Below, one piece after another: positions 52,150 to 60,410 of a stretch of DNA of 64,000 nucleotides. The DNA is from BPIH01 sp042408535 (lineage in GTDB: Bacteria; Chloroflexota; Limnocylindria; Limnocylindrales; CSP1-4). Position 1 is the first letter of the stretch, and every line of letters begins with the position of its first letter. The stretch spans positions 1 through 64,000 of the forward strand of contig JBHORA010000076.1 in NCBI GenBank assembly GCA_042408535.1. Direction: 5' to 3'. The notes below the pieces were generated by a model. It saw only the letters and a list, made by a program, of their open reading frames with translations. It did no database searches and was not told the DNA's origin. A program made the position numbers and the translations under genes.

Positions 52150-52175
52150 AAGTGGCACCAAGTGGTGCCAAGTGG
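52150..52175 (+). promoter_or_regulatory. MraZ operator: three AAGTGG boxes, 10-bp period
   Basis: AAGTGG at 52150-52155, 52160-52165 and 52170-52175. MraZ is known to bind direct GTG-containing repeats spaced by one DNA turn in its own promoter, so this should mediate autorepression of the cluster. Confidence 0.8.
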
Positions 52176-52240
52176 GGCATCCGCCCATCCCTCCGGCGGC
52201 CAGGGCGCCGTCGCCAGCCCGGACGAGGACAACCAGCAAG

Positions 52241-52669
52241 GTGTTCACCGGCGAGTACCGGCACTCGGTGGACGAGAAGGGACGGATCGCCGTCCCGGCC
52301 CGCTTCCGCTCGCAGCTCGCGGGCGGTGCCTACCTCTCGCGCTGGATCGACGGCTGCCTCGCGATCTTCCCGGGTCAGGCCTGGGAAGAGCTCGCGTCGA
52401 AGGTCGCCGCCCTCCCGATCTCCGACCCCGGCTCCCGGGCCTTCGCCCGCTTCCTCTTCGGCGGCGCGGTCGAGCTCGAGCTCGACCGCCAGGGTCGGGT
52501 CCTCGTTCCCGCCTATCTCCGCGAGTGGGCGGGCCTCGCCACCGAGGCCGTCGTCCTCGGCGCCCGCGATCACGCCGAGATCTGGGCGCCGGACCGCTGG
52601 GACGCGGCGCGCCGGGAGCTGACCGATCCCGCCGCCCTCGCCGGAAGGCTCGAAGGACTCGGGATCTAG
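52241..52669 (+). CDS. mraZ: Transcriptional regulator MraZ
   Basis: 142 aa, two AbrB-like (SpoVT) modules. FTGEYRHSVDEKGRIAVPARFRSQL opens module 1 and ELELDRQGRVLVPAYLREWAGL module 2, each with the conserved DxxGRxxxP. It forms a ring that binds the repeated boxes upstream. The GTG start is fixed by the invariant N-terminus. First gene of the dcw cluster. Confidence 0.96.
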   Translation: MFTGEYRHSVDEKGRIAVPARFRSQLAGGAYLSRWIDGCLAIFPGQAWEELASKVAALPISDPGSRAFARFLFGGAVELELDRQGRVLVPAYLREWAGLATEAVVLGARDHAEIWAPDRWDAARRELTDPAALAGRLEGLGI

Positions 52670-52726
52670 GGGGGACCAGATGCGCTTCCAGGGTCCGCTC
52701 GGGTACCGACCACCGGGGGTGGCACG

Positions 52727-53674
52727 ATGGTGACGGATGGGCACCTGCCGGTCATGGCGAACGAGGTCATCGAGATGCTCGCGCCGACCCCCGGCAGCCG
52801 GCACATCGACGCCACCGTCGGTGGCGGTGGGCACACCGAGCGGATCCTGGAGGCGAGCAGCCCCGACGGGCGGGTCCTCGGCCTCGACGCCGATCCGGCG
52901 GCGATCGAGCGCGCCCGGGTCCGCCTCGCCCGCTTCGGGGAGCGGGTCGTCCTCCGGCAGGCGAACTTCCGGGAGCTCGGACGGGTCGCGCCGGAGGCCG
53001 GCTTCGAGGCCGTCGAAGGCTGCCTCTTCGACCTCGGGCTCTCGTCCGAGCAGCTCGCCGACCGGCGTCGTGGCTTCGGGATCCGGACCGGCGGCCCCCT
53101 CGATCTTCGCTTCGACCCGAGCGGCGGGAGGCCTGCGGCCGAGCTCCTGGCGAGTCTCGGCCAGCGCGAGCTCCGGACGCTCTTCCGGCGGTACGGCGAG
53201 GAGCCCTTCGCCGACCGGATCGCGCGCGCCATCGTCGAGGCCCGGAAGGTAGGACCGATCGAGCGGGCCGAGGACCTGGCGAGCCTCGTCGAGGCGACCG
53301 TCCCGACCCCCCTCCGCGGCCGGCGCCGGATCCACCCGGCGACGCGGGTCTTCCAGGCCCTCCGGATCGCCGTCAACGACGAGCTCGAGGCGCTCCGGGA
53401 GGGACTCGTCAGCGCCGTCGACCTCCTCCGGCCCGGTGGGCGCCTCGTCGTCCTCTCGTATCACTCCCTCGAGGACCGGATCGTGAAGCGCTTCATCGCC
53501 GGCGAGCGGCGCGGCTGTACGTGTCCGCCGGAAGCACCGGTCTGCGTCTGCGGTCGCCAGCCGCGACTCCGCCCCCTCACCCGGCGTCCGCTCCGGCCCG
53601 GCGCCGTCGAGGTTCTGAGGAACCCTCGGGCCCGAAGCGCCCGCCTTCGGGCTGCCGAGCGTCTGGCCGCCTAG
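52727..53674 (+). CDS. rsmH: 16S rRNA (cytosine1402-N4)-methyltransferase RsmH
   Basis: 315 aa. SAM-binding HIDATVGGGGHTERILEAS, GLDADPAAIERARVRL, FDLGLSSEQLADRRRGFGIR, PLDLRFD, IHPATRVFQALRIAVNDELEAL and VLSYHSLEDRIVKRF are all RsmH blocks. The C-terminal Cys cluster CTCPPEAPVCVCG is also seen in many RsmH. Standard position after mraZ. Confidence 0.96.
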   Translation: MVTDGHLPVMANEVIEMLAPTPGSRHIDATVGGGGHTERILEASSPDGRVLGLDADPAAIERARVRLARFGERVVLRQANFRELGRVAPEAGFEAVEGCLFDLGLSSEQLADRRRGFGIRTGGPLDLRFDPSGGRPAAELLASLGQRELRTLFRRYGEEPFADRIARAIVEARKVGPIERAEDLASLVEATVPTPLRGRRRIHPATRVFQALRIAVNDELEALREGLVSAVDLLRPGGRLVVLSYHSLEDRIVKRFIAGERRGCTCPPEAPVCVCGRQPRLRPLTRRPLRPGAVEVLRNPRARSARLRAAERLAA

Positions 53675-53740
53675 GCGACAAGGGAGGTTTCGACCGGCCG
53701 GCGGGCGGCCGGGCGAGACGCACCAGGGAGGAGCAAGACG

Positions 53741-53959
53741 ATGGCCAAGCGTCACCAGAGCCGCCGCCGTCGGGCGTACGGTCCGCGCGTGCACGAGCTC
53801 CACGAGCGCCGGAGCCGACAGCGGGGCGAGGACGTCCGGAGGTGGCTCGCCCTCGCCCGCGGCAGCCAGGACGTTTTCGTCGACCAAGCCACTGAGTCCG
53901 TCGGAGCACCGGTCCGGCCTGGCGGCCACGAGGCCGTCGGCGTGCGGGTAGCCGACTGA
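53741..53959 (+). CDS. Small basic protein between rsmH and ftsL
   Basis: 72 aa, not recognised. The N-terminal half is strongly basic (KRHQSRRRRAYGPRVHELHERRSRQRGEDVRRWLALARG) and could bind nucleic acid or membrane; the rest is short and acidic. AGGGAGGAG precedes the ATG, and the stop overlaps the ftsL ATG (TGATG). Regular ribosome site and coupling support a real gene. Confidence 0.6.
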   Translation: MAKRHQSRRRRAYGPRVHELHERRSRQRGEDVRRWLALARGSQDVFVDQATESVGAPVRPGGHEAVGVRVAD

Positions 53960-54339
53960 TGGCTGTCTACGAGGGAGCGCGTCCACGACCCGGTCTCGTC
54001 CTCCCTCGACGGCAGGGCATCGGCGTCGGAGCCGTTCCCCGTCGTCGACTCCGGGGCGTCGTTCGAGCCGAGCGTCGCCCGCGGCGGCTCGGCCTCGTCC
54101 TCGGCGGGATCGTCGTTGGTTTCCTGCTCGCCTTCTTCTCCCTCGCCCAGACGGTCCGGGTCGCGGCGACCGGCTACGAAGCCGAGCGCTTCGCAACGGA
54201 GCTCGAGCAGCTCGACGCGCGGGCGCGCGACCTCCGGTCCGACCTCAACCGCCTCGGCCGGGAGCCGGCCGTCCGCAAGCAGGCGACGGACCTCGGTCTC
54301 GTCCCCCTCGGCGATCCCCTCGTTCTGCCGGCCCGCTGA
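53959..54339 (+). CDS. ftsL: FtsL-like cell-division protein
   Basis: 126 aa. Basic cytoplasmic N-terminus of about 45 residues, one TM helix (RLGLVLGGIVVGFLLAFFSLAQTVRV), then a predicted coiled coil (YEAERFATELEQLDARARDLRSDLNRL) and a short tail with KQATDLGLVPLGDPLVLP. Sequence identity in FtsL is low, so the call depends on architecture and on its position between rsmH and ftsI. Confidence 0.82.
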   Translation: MAVYEGARPRPGLVLPRRQGIGVGAVPRRRLRGVVRAERRPRRLGLVLGGIVVGFLLAFFSLAQTVRVAATGYEAERFATELEQLDARARDLRSDLNRLGREPAVRKQATDLGLVPLGDPLVLPAR

Positions 54340-54360
54340 GCTCCTTCCGATCGTCCGTCG

Positions 54361-56160
54361 ATGCTCGGTCGGACCGATTCCCGCCCGCGCCACCTCCTCG
54401 TCCTCGCCGTCCTCCTCGCCCTGGCGGCGAGCCTCGTTCTTCGCCTCGGCTACTGGCAAGTGGTCGAGGCCGGCAGCCTCGCCGCCCGGGCCCGCGAGCA
54501 GACGACGATGCGGATCGAGGAGGCCCCGCGACGGGGTGAGATCTACGATCGGAGCGGGACGGTCGTCCTGGCGACGACGGTCGATCGCTACACCGTCGCC
54601 GTCGCCGCCGATCGGCTCGATCCCGAGGCGCAGGCAACCCTCACCGACCGACTCGCCGAGCTCCTCGACCTTGACGCGGCCGGCCGGGCGACCCTCGTCG
54701 ACCGCCTCGCCACGAGGCGGCCCTACGTCGTCGTCGCCCGCGACCTCGACGAGGCGGCGGCCTCTCGGATCCGCGCCGCCGTCGCGGACGGGCGGCTCTC
54801 GAACGTGAGCCTCGAGGCGACCCCCGTTCGGGTCTATCCCCAGCCGGGCGGGGCCCCCGAGACGTCCCTCGCCTCGCAGATCCTCGGCTTCGTGAACCGC
54901 GACGGCGTCGGTCAATACGGGGTTGAGCAGCGCTACCAGGAGGTCCTCGCCGGGACGCCGCGGGTCGTCCTTGCCCAGCGCGACTCGGCGTCGCGGCCGA
55001 TCCCGGACACCGAACAGGTCATCGACCCTGGGACGCCAGCCCTCGATCTCCGCCTGACGATCGATGCCGGCCTGCAGCTCAGCGTGGAGCAGGAGGTCCT
55101 TGCCGCCTGGGTCGCCGACCGGGCGGCAAGCGTCTCGGCGCTTGTCATGGATCCGGCGACGGGGGCGATCTATGCCTCGGCGTCCATCCCAGCCTACGAC
55201 GCCAACGCCTTCGCCCAGGTGGCGGCTCGCGACCCCGCTCGCTTCGTCGATCCCGTCGTCGGCCAGGTCTACGAGCCGGGCTCGGTCATGAAGATGCTCA
55301 CCGCCGTGGCCGCCCTCGAGCGCGGCGTCGTCGGCCTCAAGACGCCGATCCAGGACACCGCCTCCCTCATCCTCGACGGGGGTCGGACCTCGGTCAGCAA
55401 CGCCGACCGGAAGGGGATGGGGAGGATCCCCTTCGAGGACGTCATCGCCTACTCGAGGAACGTCGGGGCGGCGCGGGTCGCGCGACTCCTCGGTCCGACC
55501 GTCCGCGATGCCGCCGTCGCCCTCTATGACACCTGGTCGCGCTTCGGGATCGGCTCGCCGACGGGGATCGATGTCGCCGGCGAGGTGCCCGGTCTCGCTC
55601 GCGACCCGCGGATCAGCGCCTGGCGCGAGATCGACCTGGCGAACGCCGCCTTCGGCCAGGGGGTCGCCGTCACCCTCGTCCAACTCGCGACGGCCTACGC
55701 GGCAATGGTGAACGGCGGGACCCTCGTGACGCCCCACGTCGTCGCCGCCATCGGCGAACGGGAGACGGCTCCCGCGCCTCGTGCCACTGGCCTCGTCGGT
55801 CCGGCCCTCCGCGACGAGCTCGTCGGGCTCATGGCCCACGTCGTCGAGAGAGTCCCGTTCTACCGTGACCGAACCCTCGTCCCGGGCTACGTCGTGGGCG
55901 GCAAGACGGGAACGGCCCAGATCTGGGATCCCACCCTCAACGAGGGCGCTGGCGGCTGGATCCCAAACATGTACAACTACACCTTCGTCGGTTACATCGG
56001 GCGGACCGAGCCCGAGCTCATCGTCGCCGTCCGCATCGCCCGCGCCGAACCGAAAGCCCCGCGCGCCGGCTACCAGGTCTTGCCCATCTACTCCTTCGAG
56101 CTCTTCCGCCGAATCGCGACCGACGCCATGACAAGCCTCGACCGGGGGGGCCGCCAGTGA
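54361..56160 (+). CDS. ftsI: Class B penicillin-binding protein FtsI (PBP2/3-like)
   Basis: 599 aa. One TM helix at about 11-30, PBP-dimer domain (RRGEIYDRSGTVVLATT onward), then the transpeptidase with SxxK in EPGSVMKM, SxN in YSRN and KTG in VVGGKTGTAQIWDP. VGQYGVEQRYQEVLAGTPR is the usual class B block. No PASTA repeats are present. It cross-links septal peptidoglycan with FtsW. The stop overlaps the murF GTG. Confidence 0.94.
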   Translation: MLGRTDSRPRHLLVLAVLLALAASLVLRLGYWQVVEAGSLAARAREQTTMRIEEAPRRGEIYDRSGTVVLATTVDRYTVAVAADRLDPEAQATLTDRLAELLDLDAAGRATLVDRLATRRPYVVVARDLDEAAASRIRAAVADGRLSNVSLEATPVRVYPQPGGAPETSLASQILGFVNRDGVGQYGVEQRYQEVLAGTPRVVLAQRDSASRPIPDTEQVIDPGTPALDLRLTIDAGLQLSVEQEVLAAWVADRAASVSALVMDPATGAIYASASIPAYDANAFAQVAARDPARFVDPVVGQVYEPGSVMKMLTAVAALERGVVGLKTPIQDTASLILDGGRTSVSNADRKGMGRIPFEDVIAYSRNVGAARVARLLGPTVRDAAVALYDTWSRFGIGSPTGIDVAGEVPGLARDPRISAWREIDLANAAFGQGVAVTLVQLATAYAAMVNGGTLVTPHVVAAIGERETAPAPRATGLVGPALRDELVGLMAHVVERVPFYRDRTLVPGYVVGGKTGTAQIWDPTLNEGAGGWIPNMYNYTFVGYIGRTEPELIVAVRIARAEPKAPRAGYQVLPIYSFELFRRIATDAMTSLDRGGRQ

Positions 56161-57686
56161 TCGGCGCCACCGGGGCCGCGTGCCGGGCGAGGCGCGGCGA
56201 AGCCTATGCGACACTAAAAACCGTGAATGCCCTCTCACCATCCGACGCCGGGACCCGGCCCGCTCTGGCTCCCGAGGACCTGGCGCGGCTGACGAGCGGG
56301 CGCCTCGTCATTCGGGGCCACCGCGCGATCCGCGGCGCGGCCGTCGATTCGCGTCGCGTCGACCAGGGCCGCCTCTTCGTGGCCCTCGCCGGTGAGCGTA
56401 CCGATGGGCACCGTTTCCTCGGCGAGGCCCTGAGCCGGGGTGCAGCGGGACTCCTCGTTCGGACCGACTGGCCCCTCGACGCCGAGACCGTCGAGTCGGC
56501 CGAGGCGGCAGGGGCGACGATCTGCGCCGTGCCCGACCCGCTCCGCGGCCTCCACGCCCTCGCCGGGGCCTGGCGGCGCCGCTTCCAGCCCCTTGTCGTC
56601 GGTGTCACCGGGAGCATCGCCAAGACCTCGACGAAGGAGGCGATCGCCGCCGTCCTCGGTGCCCGCCTTCGGACGCTCAAGAACCCGGGCAACCTCAACA
56701 ACGAGATCGGCCTCCCGCTCACCGTCCTCGACCTCGGTCCCGAGCACGAGGCCGCCGTTCTCGAGATGGGGATGTACGTCGGCGGCGAGATCGCCGAGCT
56801 GGCTCGGATCGCCCGCCCCCGGATCGGGGTCGTCACCGCCGTCCAGGAAGTCCACCTGTCGCGGATCGGCTCCCTCGATGCCATCGAGGCGGCCAAGGCC
56901 GAGCTCGTCGAGGCGCTCCCCCCGGGCGCCGACGGTGGCCTCGCGGTCCTCAACGCCGACGACCCACGGGTGGTCCGGATGGCGGACCGGACGGACGCCG
57001 CGGTCCGAACGTACGGCTTCGATCCCGGCGCGGCGGTGACCGCCCGTGCCGTCCGCTCCCTCGGGTTCGACGGGATGGCCTTCGATCTCGTCGTCGACGG
57101 CCGCGCCACCTCGGTCCGGCTGCCGGTCCTCGGTCGCCTCGCCGTCCACAACGCCCTCGCCGCAGCAGCCGTCGCGTCGGCCGTCGGCCTCGGGCTCGAC
57201 GAGATCGCAGCGGCCCTCGGCGCGGGCTGGTCCGTCGAGCGCCGCGGGGCCGTCGTCCAAGCCGCCGGCGTCGCCATCGTCGACGATAGCTACAACGCCT
57301 CGCCGGGCTCGGTCCGGGCCGCCCTCGATCTCCTCGCGGGCCTCCCCGGCCGCCGGATCGCCGTCCTTGGCGAGATGCTCGAGCTCGGGCCTGCCCACGA
57401 GCGCGGCCACCGATCGGTCGGCGAGGCGGCGGCGACCGTCGTCGATTGGCTCGTCGTCGTCGGCGACGGGGCTCGCGGCATCGCCGAGGGGGCGCAAGCG
57501 GCGGGCCTGCCGGTCGATCGGCTCTTCCATGTTGCCGATCGGGACGGCGCCGCTCGCGTCCTCCTCGACCTCCTCCGGCCGGGGGACGTCGTCCTCGTCA
57601 AGGCATCGCGCGGCGTCGCCCTCGATGTCCTCGTCGACGAGCTCGTGCGGCGTCTCGGCGGCGGTTGCTCGGGGACGCAGCCGTGA
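56157..57686 (+). CDS. murF: UDP-MurNAc-tripeptide:D-Ala-D-Ala ligase MurF
   Basis: 509 aa Mur ligase. N-terminal domain with AVDSRRVDQGRLFVALAGERTDGHRFL, ATP loop GVTGSIAKTSTKEAIAAVL (Ile-Ala in place of the usual Gly-Lys-type residues before KTS), LNNEIGLPLTVLDLGPEHEAAVLEMGM and DDSYNASPGSVRAALDLL, the MurF C-terminal signature. The loop resembles GSxGKTSTK but carries GSIAKTSTK. GTG 56157 overlaps the ftsI stop. GTG 56223, after an AT-richer stretch (TATGCGACACTAAAAA), gives a more typical N-terminus and is a real alternative. Confidence 0.93.
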   Translation: MIGATGAACRARRGEAYATLKTVNALSPSDAGTRPALAPEDLARLTSGRLVIRGHRAIRGAAVDSRRVDQGRLFVALAGERTDGHRFLGEALSRGAAGLLVRTDWPLDAETVESAEAAGATICAVPDPLRGLHALAGAWRRRFQPLVVGVTGSIAKTSTKEAIAAVLGARLRTLKNPGNLNNEIGLPLTVLDLGPEHEAAVLEMGMYVGGEIAELARIARPRIGVVTAVQEVHLSRIGSLDAIEAAKAELVEALPPGADGGLAVLNADDPRVVRMADRTDAAVRTYGFDPGAAVTARAVRSLGFDGMAFDLVVDGRATSVRLPVLGRLAVHNALAAAAVASAVGLGLDEIAAALGAGWSVERRGAVVQAAGVAIVDDSYNASPGSVRAALDLLAGLPGRRIAVLGEMLELGPAHERGHRSVGEAAATVVDWLVVVGDGARGIAEGAQAAGLPVDRLFHVADRDGAARVLLDLLRPGDVVLVKASRGVALDVLVDELVRRLGGGCSGTQP

Positions 57687-58684
57687 CGATCGAGCTCATC
57701 CAGGGGGTCCTGCTCGCCTTCGCTCTCGTCGTCATCCTCACGCCGCCCTACATCCGGCTCCTGCGCTTCCTCGGCTTCGGCAAGCAGATCCGGATCGAGG
57801 GACCCCAGAGCCACCTCGTCAAGGAAGGGACGCCGACCCTCGGTGGTCTCCTCGTCATCGCGGTCGTCCTCGGCCTCTACCTCCTCCTCGGTCGGGTCGA
57901 GGGCGGCATCATCGCCGCTCTCGCGGCTCTGGCGGGGATCGGGCTTCTGGGCGCCGTCGACGATGTCCTGAACGCTCGTACCGGCGAGGGGATCCGAGCC
58001 CGCCAGAAGCTCCTCTGGCAAACGGTCTTTGCCCTCTTCTTCGCTTGGCAGATCCGACAGACGTACGGCCTCAGCGGATTCCGCGTTCCCTTCGTCGGCG
58101 ACGTGACCATCGACCCGACCCTCTGGGTCCTCTTCGCCGCCTTCGCCATCGTCGCTGCCAGCAATGGGGTGAACATTACCGACGGGCTCGACGGGCTCGC
58201 CGGGGGGACGCTCGTCATCGCCTACGTCTCCTTCCTCATCATCGCCCTCCTCAACCCGGTCCCCCTGCCCGGCGGTGGGATCGGGAATCAGCCGAGCGTT
58301 GCCTTTCTCTGCGCCCTCCTCATCGGCGCCCTCCTCGGCTTCCTCTGGTTCAACGTCCACCCGGCCCAGATCTTCATGGGCGACTCGGGCTCGCTCTCGC
58401 TCGGAGCGACGCTGGCGGTCATCGCCATCATCACCGGCCAGCTCCTCGTCCTCCCCCTCATCGGCTTCGTCTTCGTCATCGAAACGGGCTCGGTCATCCT
58501 CCAGGTCGGCTACTACAAGCTCACCCGCGGCCGTCGTCTCTTCCGGATGAGCCCCCTCCACCACCACTTCGAGCTCGCTGGCTGGGACGAGGAGAAGATC
58601 ACCCTTCGGTTCTGGATCGTCGCCGTCCTGGCCGGACTCCTCGGTGTCACCCTCTTTCTCGCCTCCATCGATGCGATCCGCTAG
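57683..58684 (+). CDS. mraY: Phospho-N-acetylmuramoyl-pentapeptide transferase MraY
   Basis: 333 aa with ten TM segments. KEGTPTLGGLL, GAVDDVLN (Asp pair), NITDGLDGLAGG (catalytic Asp), FMGDSGSLSLG and PLHHHFELAGWDEEKITLRFWI are all present. It makes lipid I from UDP-MurNAc-pentapeptide and undecaprenyl phosphate. GTG start overlaps the murF stop. Confidence 0.97.
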   Translation: MTIELIQGVLLAFALVVILTPPYIRLLRFLGFGKQIRIEGPQSHLVKEGTPTLGGLLVIAVVLGLYLLLGRVEGGIIAALAALAGIGLLGAVDDVLNARTGEGIRARQKLLWQTVFALFFAWQIRQTYGLSGFRVPFVGDVTIDPTLWVLFAAFAIVAASNGVNITDGLDGLAGGTLVIAYVSFLIIALLNPVPLPGGGIGNQPSVAFLCALLIGALLGFLWFNVHPAQIFMGDSGSLSLGATLAVIAIITGQLLVLPLIGFVFVIETGSVILQVGYYKLTRGRRLFRMSPLHHHFELAGWDEEKITLRFWIVAVLAGLLGVTLFLASIDAIR

Positions 58685-58700
58685 CGGGGGCGCGAGACCG

Positions 58701-60410
58701 ATGACGGTGCCGACGACGAGCCAGCGAGGCCGCAGGGGAGAGCCGATCGACCTCGACCGGCTCACCCTCGACGCCGTCCGGGCTGGGGCGCTCGAAGGGC
58801 GACCGGTGACCGTCCTCGGCCTGGCCCGGAGCGGTCTCGCCCTCGCCCGCTTCTTCTCGGCGGCCGGGGCCAGGGTGACGGTCTACGATCGCCGTCCGGC
58901 CGACGAGCTCCGGATGGCGATCGAGGCCATCGCCGACCGGGGGATCCGCTTTTGCCTCGGGCCCGACGTCGATCCAGCGACGACCTGGGCTCGGGCAGCC
59001 CTCGTGGCGACTTCGCCCTCCATCCAGCCCGACTACCCGACCGCCGAGCCGCGCCTCCGGTCGGCCCTCGGGGACCTCGTCCGCCGACGGGCGGCCGGCG
59101 ACCCGACGGCCCCGGCCCTCGTCTCCGAGCTCGACCTCTTCCTCCGCCTCTGCCCGGCGCCGACCGTTGGCGTCACCGGGACGAAGGGCAAGACAACGAC
59201 GGCCGCCCTCGCCGCTGCCATCCTCGGCGCCGATCCGAGCCACCGGGTCGTCCTCGGGGGGAACATCGGCCGGCCCCTCGTCGACGAGCTCCACAGCCTC
59301 GCTCCCGAGGACCGGGTCGTCGTCGAGATCTCGGAGCTCCAACTGCCGACCCTCTCGCGGGGGACGACGGTCGCCGTCTACACGAACGTCACCGCCGACC
59401 ACCTCGACCGTCACGGCACGGTCGAAGCGTATCGTCGGGTGAAGCAGCGGCTGGCCGAGCTCGTCGATCCGAGGGGTGCCCTCGTCCTCAACGCCGAGGA
59501 CCCGGTAACGGCCGCCCTCGCCGGCCTCGGTGGCGCCCCGACCGTCACGTATCGCCGGGGCGTTCCGGTCCCGGGCGGGGTCGGGATCGTCGACGATTGG
59601 ATCGTGGCCGCCGGGATCGAGCGGCTCGCCCTCGTCGGCGGTGGCAGGGCGAAGGTCGGACCCGGGGGCCGGATCCTGCCCCTTGGCGAGCTCCGCTTGC
59701 CGGGAGCCCACAACGTCTCGAACGCTCTCGCCGCCGTCGCCGTCGGCCTCCTCTTCGGACTCGCTCCCGACGCGATCCGGCGGGGGGTGGCCGGCTTTGC
59801 CGGGGTCGAGCACCGTCTCGAGGTCGTCGCCGTCATCGACGGGGTCCGGTTCGTGAACGACTCCCAGGGGACGCAACCCGATGCGGTCATCGCTGCCCTT
59901 CGAGCCTTCGAGCCGCCGATCGTCCTCGTCGCCGGGGGCCGCGACAAGGGCGTCGACCTCGCGCCCCTGGGACCGGTCGTCGCCGAGCGAGCCGTCGCCG
60001 CCGTCCTCATCGGCGAGAACGCCCCGCAGCTGGAGGCAATCTTCCGGGGGGCTGGGCTCCGGCGGGTCGAACGGGCGCCCGACCTCGCTTCGGCCGTCCG
60101 CTCGGCCGACGCCATCGCCCGGGCTGCGCTGGCGGCGCTCGGGGGGGCCCAGGGGGATGGCGGGCTGAGCAAGGCCCAGGTCGTCGGTCGAGAGGCGACG
60201 GTCCTCCTCAGCCCGGCGGCGGCCTCCTTCGACATGTTCGTCGACTACGCCGACCGCGGCCGGGCCTTCAAGGCGGCCGTCGCCGAGATCGCCCGCGAAC
60301 GGGGCATGCCGGCCGCATCGAGCCCCGGCGGCGCTGCCGATGCCGGCCGGGGGGTGACGTCGACGCCGGTCGGCCGGCCAGGCTCCGGAGGGGAGGTGCC
60401 GGAGCGATGA
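58701..60410 (+). CDS. murD: UDP-N-acetylmuramoylalanine:D-glutamate ligase MurD
   Basis: 569 aa, longer than the usual 440-460. Rossmann start VTVLGLARSGLALARFFSAAGARVTVYDRRP at about 35, ATP loop VGVTGTKGKTTTAALAAAIL, GGNIGRPL, VVVEISELQLPTL, NVTADHLDRHG, and the C-terminal FVNDSQGTQPDAVIAALRAF with VAGGRDKGVDLAPL. Extra length comes from an N-terminal about 30-residue extension and a Gly/Ala/Pro C-terminal tail. The mid-domain holds the usual HLDRH. ATG 58701 is 16 bp after mraY. Confidence 0.95.
   Translation: MTVPTTSQRGRRGEPIDLDRLTLDAVRAGALEGRPVTVLGLARSGLALARFFSAAGARVTVYDRRPADELRMAIEAIADRGIRFCLGPDVDPATTWARAALVATSPSIQPDYPTAEPRLRSALGDLVRRRAAGDPTAPALVSELDLFLRLCPAPTVGVTGTKGKTTTAALAAAILGADPSHRVVLGGNIGRPLVDELHSLAPEDRVVVEISELQLPTLSRGTTVAVYTNVTADHLDRHGTVEAYRRVKQRLAELVDPRGALVLNAEDPVTAALAGLGGAPTVTYRRGVPVPGGVGIVDDWIVAAGIERLALVGGGRAKVGPGGRILPLGELRLPGAHNVSNALAAVAVGLLFGLAPDAIRRGVAGFAGVEHRLEVVAVIDGVRFVNDSQGTQPDAVIAALRAFEPPIVLVAGGRDKGVDLAPLGPVVAERAVAAVLIGENAPQLEAIFRGAGLRRVERAPDLASAVRSADAIARAALAALGGAQGDGGLSKAQVVGREATVLLSPAAASFDMFVDYADRGRAFKAAVAEIARERGMPAASSPGGAADAGRGVTSTPVGRPGSGGEVPER

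Larger units (their letters stand above)
51871..52240. other. Upstream region of the dcw cluster
   Basis: 370 bp. A direct repeat GGGCTCCTCGGCGCCGCC occurs twice near 51927-51968 and may help end transcription of the LysM gene. The promoter and MraZ boxes occupy 52116-52175. No gene seen. Confidence 0.5.
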
